Shown: positions 1 through 5,650 of the stretch, piece by piece
How the letters are laid out: each line of letters begins with the position of its first letter
Numbering within the stretch: position 1 is the first letter of the stretch
From: Bacillus sp. AFS037270
GTDB lineage: Bacteria; Bacillota; Bacilli; Bacillales_B; DSM-18226
DNA: 17,690 bases
Direction: 5' to 3'
NCBI RefSeq assembly: GCF_002585305.1
Contig: NZ_NUNF01000042.1
Span: forward strand, 85,597-103,286
Notes under the pieces: model-generated
Databases searched by the model: none
Told to the model about the DNA's origin: nothing
Seen by the model: only the letters and a program-made list of their open reading frames with translations
Made by a program: the position numbers and the translations under genes

Positions 1-60
1 CGTCTTATGCTTGTCGGGGCTGTTCAAGGCGCTTGCGCTTTTGTTCTGGAAAAAGCTTAA
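1..60 (+). CDS. C-terminal tail of an upstream gene, product unknown
   Basis: The window opens in frame with 19 sense codons followed by TAA at 58-60. The visible tail is RLMLVGAVQGACAFVLEKA, a small-residue-rich helix. A Gly-Ala-rich last helix ending in a Leu-Glu-Lys segment resembles the C-terminus of ROK-family sugar kinases and repressors, but 19 residues are too few to decide, and that idea is only a guess. No U-tract terminator follows it, so transcription could run on toward the two-component genes that begin about 120 bases later. Confidence 0.5.
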   Translation, partial: RLMLVGAVQGACAFVLEKA

Positions 61-116
61 ATATTAATAAACTATGAACAAACTCTTAATTAAAATGTAA
101 TTATGTTGCAGAGGGT

Positions 117-144
117 TTGATATGCAAAAAATTTCGTATAAACT
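117..144 (+). promoter_or_regulatory. Weak candidate sigma-A promoter for the two-component operon
   Basis: A TTGATA element at 117-122 is followed after 16 bases by TAAACT at 139-144. The match is only moderate (5 of 6 and 4 of 6), but it lies in the only non-coding stretch before the regulator gene. The 61-181 gap holds nothing else I can support. The GTTAA repeats seen before htrA are not obvious here, so autoregulation through the same site is not supported. Confidence 0.25.
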
Positions 145-181
145 AAGAAGAAAGAGTTTTTTTGCTAGGGGATGAGTGATT

Positions 182-883
182 GTGAAAATATTAGTGATTG
201 AAGATAATAAAAGTGTCTGCTCGATGATTGAAATGTTTTTTGCAAAGGAAGGCATTGAAGGAGAATTTGTAAACGACGGGTTAGAGGGGTACATTCGCTT
301 TAAAAATGGAACTTGGGATGCTCTTATTATTGACTGGATGCTTCCAGGCATGGATGGCGTAACGATTTGCCGGAAAATCCGTGATGAGAAGTTTACTGTT
401 CCAATTATTATGTTAACTGCGAAGGATAGTGAATCAGACCAGGTACTCGGTCTAGAGATGGGGGCTGATGATTATGTAACGAAGCCATTTAGTCCGCTAA
501 CCTTGATGGCTAGAATTAAAGCCGTAACACGCAGAGTACAGAACCAAGAGCATAAAGACCAAGACAACGTAATAAAAACGGACCGTTTTAAGGTTAATAA
601 AATAACGAGAGAAGTATTTGTAGATGAAACACAGGTGACAAACTTAACACCGAAAGAGTTTGACTTACTTTCTTATATGGTGGAACATCCTCGTCAGGTA
701 TTCTCTCGTGAACAATTACTAGAGCGTGTATGGGGATATCAGTTTTACGGTGACGAGCGGACGGTTGATGTTCACATCAAACGTCTGAGAAAAAAGGTGG
801 AAACAACGTCACAGCCTTTCTTCCATACCGTTTGGGGAGTAGGATATAAATTCGATGATGCAGTTAAAACAGATGAAGTTTAA
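182..883 (+). CDS. OmpR/PhoB-family response regulator
   Basis: DNA-binding response regulator of a two-component pair, 233 residues. The receiver domain (about 1-115) has the acidic pocket E7-D8, the phospho-acceptor D51 in IIDWMLPGMDG, T79 and K101 in VTKPF. A winged-helix effector domain follows (about 128-228), ending with the typical RTVDVHIKRLRKK recognition-helix segment and the HTVWGVGYKF wing. Two GTG starts are possible (176 and 182). I chose 182 because AGGGG at 167-171 sits 10 bases before it but only 4 before 176, and because MKILVIEDN is the usual family start. It overlaps the kinase gene by about 29 bases, implying coupled translation. Its partner genes suggest control of envelope protein quality-control genes. 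It is not recognisably CssR or WalR, so no symbol is given. Confidence 0.93.
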   Translation: MKILVIEDNKSVCSMIEMFFAKEGIEGEFVNDGLEGYIRFKNGTWDALIIDWMLPGMDGVTICRKIRDEKFTVPIIMLTAKDSESDQVLGLEMGADDYVTKPFSPLTLMARIKAVTRRVQNQEHKDQDNVIKTDRFKVNKITREVFVDETQVTNLTPKEFDLLSYMVEHPRQVFSREQLLERVWGYQFYGDERTVDVHIKRLRKKVETTSQPFFHTVWGVGYKFDDAVKTDEV

Positions 884-2285
884 GTACTTTTATCAGCAGT
901 TTTTTAGTCATATTAGTATTATCATTGTTGCGTTTTTATTGTTAAGTATACTATTTGCTCATTATGTCGAAAACCTAATCTATGAAAATAAATCAGATGA
1001 ACTCATTTCTTATGGAAAAGCAATTTTATCCGATTTAAAGGAGGCATCACCTCTAGACTCAGACGATGTGCTAAATCAATACAGCAATGTATTGGCAGCG
1101 AGAAAAATGAGTTTTAGTATGTTCGACCAGCATGGACAACTCTATTTAGTTAATAAACATGGTCCTGCCATTAAAAATTTAAGTGAGAAGGAATGGGATA
1201 AAGTAACGAAGGGGAAGACATTAATTGTTCAAAGCGATTTTAAACGATTTGGGCAAGAGGGGGTCACCTTTGTTGTTTTACCATATACAGAAAACGGAAG
1301 ATTTTTTGGCGGAGTACTATTAACCTCGCCCATTAGCGGTTCAAGTAAGATGATTCAGCAGCTGAATAAGTATTTACTGTATACGATTTTAATCGCCTTT
1401 GCTGTCTCCTTTTTACAAAGCTGGTTTTTATCTAGGATCCATGTTCACCGGATCAAGCGGCTCCGTGAAGCAACATCACAAGTTTCAGTGGGAAATTATA
1501 ATGTAAAAGTGAATTCTTCTAATTTTGATGAAATTGGTGAGTTGGCTAATGATTTTAATCATATGGTAAATAAGATAAATCAATCGATGTTAGAAATTGA
1601 AAGCCTTGAAAACAGAAGGCGTCAGTTCATGGCAGATGTTTCTCATGAAATGCGTACACCGTTAACGACGATAAGTGGCGTGATTGAAGGCCTGAAAAAT
1701 GATATGATTCCTGAAGGAGATAAGGAACGCGGGATTAATTTAGTCAGTCAAGAGGCAAAAAGACTGATTCGTCTTGTCAATGAAAACCTAGATTTTGAAA
1801 AAATACGCTCTAATCAAATTACATTATTTAAAGAAGAGATACAATTATTAGAAGTGCTTGAAATTATCCAAGATCAGTTGAATATGCTGGCGGAGGAGAA
1901 AAACAACCAAATTATTGTTGAGGCTGAACCGGAGATTATGGTACTGGCTGATTATGACCGGCTTATTCAGATTTTAATCAATATCACGAAGAATAGTATT
2001 CAGTTCACCTCCGACGGGACTATATGGCTGCGCGGCAGAAAAGAAGCTAATGCCACGATTATTGAAGTGGAAGATACGGGAATTGGCATTGATTCCAATG
2101 AAATTGAAAACATCTGGCGTCGTTTTTATAAAGCAGATATCTCTAGAACGAGCACCCCATATGGTGAATTTGGATTAGGTCTTTCGATTGTTAAACAATT
2201 AGTTCTGCTTCATAACGGTGAAATTGACGTTACAAGTGAAGAAGGACAAGGAACAAAATTTACGATTCGATTGAAAAACGAATAA
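855..2285 (+). CDS. Sensor histidine kinase, two-transmembrane, HAMP-containing
   Basis: Membrane sensor kinase of 476 residues, partner of the preceding regulator. Visible order: TM1 about 18-38, an extracytoplasmic sensor region about 39-170, TM2 about 172-194, HAMP about 195-247, H-box FMADVSHEMRTPL with phospho-acceptor H264, N-box N376-N380 (NITKN), G1 box VEDTGIGI, F-box WRRFYKAD and G2 box FGLGLSIV. All catalytic elements are intact. Starts at 855, 858 and 873 are in frame. TAGGAT lies about 10 bases before 855, while 873 has no clear ribosome binding site but gives the compact N-terminus MKFKYFYQQFF; the exact start is uncertain. The sensor region of about 130 residues is large enough for a folded ligand or stress-sensing domain, which I cannot name. 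A strong terminator follows directly. Confidence 0.93.
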   Translation: MMQLKQMKFKYFYQQFFSHISIIIVAFLLLSILFAHYVENLIYENKSDELISYGKAILSDLKEASPLDSDDVLNQYSNVLAARKMSFSMFDQHGQLYLVNKHGPAIKNLSEKEWDKVTKGKTLIVQSDFKRFGQEGVTFVVLPYTENGRFFGGVLLTSPISGSSKMIQQLNKYLLYTILIAFAVSFLQSWFLSRIHVHRIKRLREATSQVSVGNYNVKVNSSNFDEIGELANDFNHMVNKINQSMLEIESLENRRRQFMADVSHEMRTPLTTISGVIEGLKNDMIPEGDKERGINLVSQEAKRLIRLVNENLDFEKIRSNQITLFKEEIQLLEVLEIIQDQLNMLAEEKNNQIIVEAEPEIMVLADYDRLIQILINITKNSIQFTSDGTIWLRGRKEANATIIEVEDTGIGIDSNEIENIWRRFYKADISRTSTPYGEFGLGLSIVKQLVLLHNGEIDVTSEEGQGTKFTIRLKNE

Positions 2286-2292
2286 TTATTGG

Positions 2293-2330
2293 AAAAAGCT
2301 GCGGGCTAACCTGCAGCTTTTTCATTTTTT
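2293..2330 (+). terminator. Intrinsic terminator after the kinase gene
   Basis: AAAAAGCTGCGGG pairs with CCTGCAGCTTTTT (13 pairs including one G-U) around a CTAA loop, followed by TTCATTTTTT. It separates the regulator/kinase unit from the htrA unit, so htrA needs its own promoter. Confidence 0.9.
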
Positions 2331-2350
2331 CTACATTTTTTCTTAAACTC

Positions 2351-2390
2351 GTTAAAGTTTGTTAATAATTTGTTAAGATTTGTGAGTTAA
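2351..2390 (+). promoter_or_regulatory. Four phased GTTAA repeats, candidate response-regulator operator
   Basis: GTTAA occurs at 2351, 2361, 2372 and 2386, so start-to-start spacing is 10, 11 and 14 bases. Direct repeats one helical turn apart are the usual binding pattern of OmpR/PhoB-family dimers. The third copy overlaps the candidate -35 of the htrA promoter, and the adjacent upstream genes encode such a regulator. The repeat is seen; that the neighbouring regulator binds it is inference. Confidence 0.55.
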
Positions 2391-2398
2391 AGTATAGA
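2370..2398 (+). promoter_or_regulatory. Candidate sigma-A promoter of htrA
   Basis: TTGTTA (2370-2375) and TATAGA (2393-2398) are separated by exactly 17 bases. The poor -35 (4 of 6) fits a promoter that needs an activator bound at the overlapping GTTAA repeats. Confidence 0.5.
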
Positions 2399-2433
2399 CA
2401 AGATAAGAAATAGATTAAAGGAGATCGATTAAG

Positions 2434-3915
2434 ATGGACTTCAAAAATGAAAATGAATTCGGCGAAAACTATCTACCAAACTCTTCTGAGATGAAGAATA
2501 ATACAAATTCTGAAGAAATTTCTCTTGAAAAAATGAAGGACGAAAGCCATTCGAAAAATAGTGTGAATGCTGTAGATGAAACTTTCTCAGTAGAATCAAG
2601 CAATGTCGGAGAATTTGAGGACTTCAAGGAGACAAAGATTCCTGATGAAATGGCTGCTCCTCCTATGGGTGAACAATCACGTTCCAATAATCAGCCGGGA
2701 ACGAAAAAGCGTAAGGTAACGGGATTTGTATCAACCATCGCAGCAGGTGTAATTGGATCCGTCTTAACCTTAGCTGTCTTGCCTCATACCGATTATATGA
2801 ACAACTTTAATCAAAATAGCCAAAATCAAGAGGTAAGCAGTCCTATTAGTAGTAATGCTGTTAAAACAGTAACCGCGCAGCCAACGGCCGTTTCTACTAA
2901 TTCCGTTGCCGACACGGTTGAAAAGCTATCCAAAGCGATTGTTGGGATTGTAAATTATCAGCAACAGCAGCAGCAAACGACGGATTTATGGGGCAACTCT
3001 AATTCTTTTTCTGATTCTAATTCTGACTCTGACTCTTCACAAAGTGTGGAAAGCGGCTCCGGTTCTGGTGTTATTTTTCAAAAAAATAAAACAATAGCCT
3101 ATATTGTTACTAATAATCATGTGGTTGAAGGGGCCTCTAAGTTAGAGATTTCATTATATGATGGTCAAAAGACAACTGCAGAAGTGGTTGGAACAGATGC
3201 TTTAACAGATTTAGCCGTTTTAAAAATTGATGCAAAGTATGTTACTACTACAGCTAATTTCGGAGACTCATCAACATTGAGACCTGGTGACCAAGTTTAT
3301 GCGATTGGTAATCCGCTCGGGGTTGATTTATCTAGAACGGTAACACAAGGAATTGTTAGTGCCACTAACCGTACTATTTCCGTCTCAACCTCTGCAGGAA
3401 ATTGGGATACAAATGTTATTCAAACAGATGCCGCGATTAATCCTGGAAACAGCGGTGGTGCCTTAATTAATACGCAAGGTCAAGTAATTGGTATTAACAG
3501 TTTGAAAATATCTGAAACCGGGGTAGAAGGGTTAGGCTTCGCGATCCCAAGTAACGATTTTATCCCTATTGTGAACCAATTAATTAAAAATGGAAAAATT
3601 AATCGTCCATACCTAGGTGTCGGCCTAGCAGACTTAGACCAAGTATCACAGATGTACTATCAAAATCTCCCTCAGAATGTGACTAAAGGTGTTTTAGTAA
3701 TGAATATTGATTCTAATTCTGCAGCTGGAAAGGCAGGTTTCGAGCCAAAGGATATCATTGTGTCAATGAATGGAACTCAAATTGCTAATTCATCAGAACT
3801 AAGAAAGTATTTATACTCCAAAGTGCAAATTGGTGACACTATCAAATTTAGGGTGTACCGCGATGGAAAACTGATTACATTAAATGCAAAAATTACAGCA
3901 AACTCGGAAGGATGA
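2434..3915 (+). CDS. htrA: HtrA/DegP-like membrane-anchored serine protease with PDZ domain
   Basis: Surface serine protease of 493 residues that degrades or refolds misfolded exported proteins. A cytoplasmic N-terminus of about 95 hydrophilic, acidic residues is followed by KKRK and one membrane segment (about 97-116), then a linker, the trypsin-like domain and a C-terminal PDZ domain (about 392-485). The catalytic triad is intact: H229 in TNNHVVEG, D259 in LTDLAV, S340 in NPGNSGGAL. A Gln run (six Q in a row, about 176-181) and a Ser/Asp/Asn-rich stretch (about 188-207) sit before the catalytic His, in the region of the regulatory loop, longer than I would expect for a compact HtrA core. 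GGAG at 2420-2423 supports the start. The foldase gene begins 10 bases after the stop, so they are one operon. Confidence 0.95.
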   Translation: MDFKNENEFGENYLPNSSEMKNNTNSEEISLEKMKDESHSKNSVNAVDETFSVESSNVGEFEDFKETKIPDEMAAPPMGEQSRSNNQPGTKKRKVTGFVSTIAAGVIGSVLTLAVLPHTDYMNNFNQNSQNQEVSSPISSNAVKTVTAQPTAVSTNSVADTVEKLSKAIVGIVNYQQQQQQTTDLWGNSNSFSDSNSDSDSSQSVESGSGSGVIFQKNKTIAYIVTNNHVVEGASKLEISLYDGQKTTAEVVGTDALTDLAVLKIDAKYVTTTANFGDSSTLRPGDQVYAIGNPLGVDLSRTVTQGIVSATNRTISVSTSAGNWDTNVIQTDAAINPGNSGGALINTQGQVIGINSLKISETGVEGLGFAIPSNDFIPIVNQLIKNGKINRPYLGVGLADLDQVSQMYYQNLPQNVTKGVLVMNIDSNSAAGKAGFEPKDIIVSMNGTQIANSSELRKYLYSKVQIGDTIKFRVYRDGKLITLNAKITANSEG

Positions 3916-3925
3916 AGGTAAAGTA

Positions 3926-4816
3926 ATGGCTTGGATAAAAAAAAATAAACTATTGAGCGCTCTATTACTTGCGTTCATAATCGCAGCAGGAGTGTTTCTA
4001 ACTTTTACCTTAAACCAGAATAATGCTGTGGCAACCATTAATGGTGAAAAAATTACGAAGGATGAACTGTACACAAAATTGGTTAAACAGTATGGTTCGG
4101 ACACGGTTGACCAAATGATCAATGATAAAATTGTAGAGGCAGAGGCAGAAAAGAAAAAGATTACGGTTTCTAATAGTACAATTAATAGTGAAATTGACAA
4201 ATTAAAAGAACAGTACGGTGGAGAGGATGCCTTTAATCAGGCACTCGTAGACAACAATACCACTCTTACAGCACTTAAAAATGATGTAAAGAATTACCTG
4301 CTAATTAAGAAACTACTTGAACCTGAAATCAAAATCACTGAAGACGAAATGAAAACCTATTTTGAGGAAAACAAAGATTCTTATGCTACCGCAGAGCAAG
4401 TAAAAGCCAGTCACATACTTGTCGCAGATGAGAAAACGGCAAAGGAAATCAAACAAAAACTCGATAATGGTGAAGATTTCGCGACACTAGCCAAAAAATA
4501 TTCAACCGATGAAAGCACAAAAGACAATGGCGGGGAGCTTGGCTATTTTGCGAAAGGAACAATGGTAACAGAATTTGATAACGTTGCTTTCACCTTACCA
4601 GTAAACAAAATTAGTGATCCGGTTAAAACAGAATATGGGTACCACATCATAAAAGTGGAGGATAAAAAAGCAGCACAAGCAGCAAACTATGAGGCAAGCA
4701 AAGCTGAAATAAAGGAAACCCTATTCGACCAAAAAGTGGATTCTGAATATCAGACTTGGATAGACAGTAAGAAAAAGAATTATGACATCGAAAATACTTT
4801 GAGCAGTGAAGCATAA
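3926..4816 (+). CDS. Membrane-anchored PrsA/SurA-type foldase with PpiC (parvulin) domain
   Basis: Extracytoplasmic peptidyl-prolyl isomerase/foldase, 296 residues. KKNK and a hydrophobic segment (about 10-28) form an uncleaved anchor or signal sequence. A SurA_N-like chaperone region follows (about 33-135, starting VATINGEKITKDEL), then a parvulin domain (about 158-247) with VKASHILV, the NGGELGYF segment and YGYHIIKV, and a charged C-terminal helix. An ATG at 3884 is in frame, but I chose 3926 because AAGG lies 7 bases before it and it leaves the signal segment at the N-terminus. The protein has no cysteine, so it is not a lipoprotein as B. subtilis PrsA is; it could equally be called a YacD-like protein. 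It lies 10 bases after htrA, joining a protease and a foldase in one transcript. Confidence 0.88.
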   Translation: MAWIKKNKLLSALLLAFIIAAGVFLTFTLNQNNAVATINGEKITKDELYTKLVKQYGSDTVDQMINDKIVEAEAEKKKITVSNSTINSEIDKLKEQYGGEDAFNQALVDNNTTLTALKNDVKNYLLIKKLLEPEIKITEDEMKTYFEENKDSYATAEQVKASHILVADEKTAKEIKQKLDNGEDFATLAKKYSTDESTKDNGGELGYFAKGTMVTEFDNVAFTLPVNKISDPVKTEYGYHIIKVEDKKAAQAANYEASKAEIKETLFDQKVDSEYQTWIDSKKKNYDIENTLSSEA

Positions 4817-4840
4817 CCCAACAACCAAGAGGTGAACAAA

Positions 4841-5254
4841 ATGAATCGGGTCGGGAAACATGCAGCCAGTAGTCCAGGAGATGACCTAGATCTTATGAAT
4901 ATGGTGTTTGAGCTGCCCGAAAAAGATAAAATGGTCATGTGGTCAGAAGGATATCTTGATCTGGTTATCGACAAATTACCGGAGTTTGCCCGTGATATTT
5001 TGGAGAATCGCAAAGAAAAGTGGGAAGATACAATGGCTTATTATGAGAAGTTGTTGAAGGAAATAGTGAACCAGGACGATTTTAAAATAAAAGTAAAGGG
5101 CGAACGGAAGGAGTTCGCCCTTTTCGTCATGGAGCATTTTCCGGAGTTACAATCATTATTGTTCTTAATATATGATGATAATTTAAAGGAGGATGATTTA
5201 CGGAAGTATGTTTATCGTAGAAGGTTTAGCTCAAGGAAAAGATACCTTCACTAA
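4841..5254 (+). CDS. Hypothetical protein, 137 residues
   Basis: I do not recognise this protein. It is soluble, charged and probably mostly helical: an acidic N-terminal part (DDLDLMNMVFELPEKDK), a helix with WSEGYLDLVIDKLPEF, a hydrophobic helix near ELQSLLFLIYDD, and a very basic C-terminus (KYVYRRRF, SSRKRYLH). There is no signal peptide or membrane segment. A GTG at 4832 is part of the Shine-Dalgarno AAGAGGTGA, so ATG 4841 is the start. It begins 24 bases after the foldase stop without an intervening terminator, so it probably belongs to the htrA operon. An unusually strong hairpin with a short U-tract lies inside its reading frame (5095-5124). No clear terminator follows the stop. Confidence 0.65.
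   Translation: MNRVGKHAASSPGDDLDLMNMVFELPEKDKMVMWSEGYLDLVIDKLPEFARDILENRKEKWEDTMAYYEKLLKEIVNQDDFKIKVKGERKEFALFVMEHFPELQSLLFLIYDDNLKEDDLRKYVYRRRFSSRKRYLH
5095..5124 (+). terminator. Terminator-like hairpin inside a coding sequence
   Basis: AAAGGGCGAAC (5095-5105) pairs perfectly over 11 bases with GTTCGCCCTTT (5113-5123) around a 7-base GGAAGGA loop, followed by TTTTC. It lies within the 137-residue ORF. It could end part of the htrA operon transcripts or act as an RNA processing or stability element. The U-tract is short, so termination efficiency is uncertain. Confidence 0.45.
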
Positions 5255-5260
5255 GGTGAA

Positions 5261-5277
5261 TGTCAAATTTTTTGACA
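5261..5277. repeat. Inverted repeat upstream of the ABC-F promoter
   Basis: TGTCAAATTTTTTGACA is a perfect 7-base inverted repeat around TTT. It ends 17 bases before the -35 of the ABC-F leader promoter. It could be an operator or a weak terminator for the preceding gene; neither is proven. Confidence 0.35.
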
Positions 5278-5294
5278 AGTCAGATAAAGTAGGC

Positions 5295-5323
5295 TTGCAA
5301 ATGCTTCTTCAAATATTTACAAT
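5295..5323 (+). promoter_or_regulatory. Candidate sigma-A promoter of the ABC-F leader transcript
   Basis: TTGCAA (5295-5300), 17 bases, TACAAT (5318-5323). The -10 matches 5 of 6 and the -35 matches 4 of 6. Initiation near 5330 would give a 5' leader of about 320 bases before the ABC-F start, holding two short ORFs and two hairpins. Confidence 0.5.
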
Positions 5324-5359
5324 ATAAGTAACTTGTTTGGAAACGGAGGTGGGGAAGAG

Positions 5360-5494
5360 ATGAAACGTTCTATTTTTGCACGCTTACAGTGGCTTGAAGC
5401 GCTAACTATTTATCGTGCAATTTTTCATGAAGTAGTTTTCCGAGGGGAGAGTCTGCCCTTTTTTCGAAACTGCATATGGAAACTAGAACGATAA
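5360..5494 (+). CDS. Small ORF, 44 codons, in the ABC-F leader
   Basis: A 44-codon ORF starts with ATG at 5360 and has an excellent GGAGG at 5345-5349, 10 bases upstream. The product begins MKRSIFARLQWLEAL and ends RNCIWKLER; it is basic and aromatic-rich, with no membrane segment I would trust. It would be the first ORF translated from the candidate promoter at 5295-5323. A weak stem (GAGGG with CCCTT, 5442-5460) followed by six T lies within its 3' half. It may be a leader peptide controlling downstream transcription or an unrelated small protein. I do not recognise it. Confidence 0.4.
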   Translation: MKRSIFARLQWLEALTIYRAIFHEVVFRGESLPFFRNCIWKLER

Positions 5495-5518
5495 CACATC
5501 TCTTTACCCATTAAAATA

Positions 5519-5561
5519 GGCATGTAGAGGAGGTGCATCAGGTGTCCTCTTTTTTCATGCC
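5519..5561 (+). terminator. Terminator-like attenuator hairpin in the ABC-F leader
   Basis: AGAGGA (5526-5531) pairs with TCCTCT (5545-5550), followed by T5551-T5555. An outer GGCATG (5519-5524) can pair with CATGCC (5556-5561). The 5' arm contains the GGAGG that serves the 31-codon leader ORF. An alternative pairing, TCTTTTTTC (5548-5556) with GAAAAAAGA (5580-5588), would break the terminator stem, as an antiterminator does. Confidence 0.5.
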
Positions 5562-5637
5562 CAATTTTTCAGCTGCGGGGAAAAAAGATGCCCGTGGCTT
5601 ATTTTGCGTAATAGAGATGTTCATCTTAATTTTTTAA
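5542..5637 (+). CDS. Leader peptide ORF, 31 codons, before the ABC-F gene
   Basis: GTG at 5542 lies 8 bases after GGAGG (5529-5533), and the frame runs 31 codons to TAA at 5635-5637. The peptide begins MSSFFMPNFSAAGKK and ends with the hydrophobic IEMFILIF. Its last codons form the 5' arm of the hairpin that covers the ABC-F ribosome binding site, and its stop lies 11 bases before the ABC-F start codon. This is the geometry of a stalling leader peptide that controls translation of a downstream resistance gene. The reading frame and its position are seen; a regulatory role is inferred. No experimental support is visible in the sequence alone. Confidence 0.5.
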   Translation: MSSFFMPNFSAAGKKDARGLFCVIEMFILIF

Positions 5638-5650
5638 GGAGAATGAACAT
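5617..5650 (+). promoter_or_regulatory. Hairpin sequestering the ABC-F ribosome binding site and start
   Basis: ATGTTCAT (5617-5624) pairs with ATGAACAT (5643-5650) over 8 bases. Directly inside, CTTAA (5625-5629) pairs with TTAAG (5634-5638) around a TTTT loop, leaving GAGA bulged. The Shine-Dalgarno AAGGAG (5636-5641) and the first two bases of the ATG at 5649 are thus held in the structure. A ribosome on the 31-codon ORF would open it. Confidence 0.55.

Noticed and set aside
182..2285. Assigning the two-component pair as CssRS or WalRK
   Set aside because: The proximity of htrA invites it, but the regulator sequence does not match what I know of either, and the sensor region is different from the short CssS and PAS-containing WalK designs.
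5208..5327. A 39-codon ORF overlapping the end of the 137-residue gene
   Set aside because: GGAGG lies 15 bases from its ATG, too far, and it runs through the inverted repeat and the -35 of the next promoter. Kept as unlikely.
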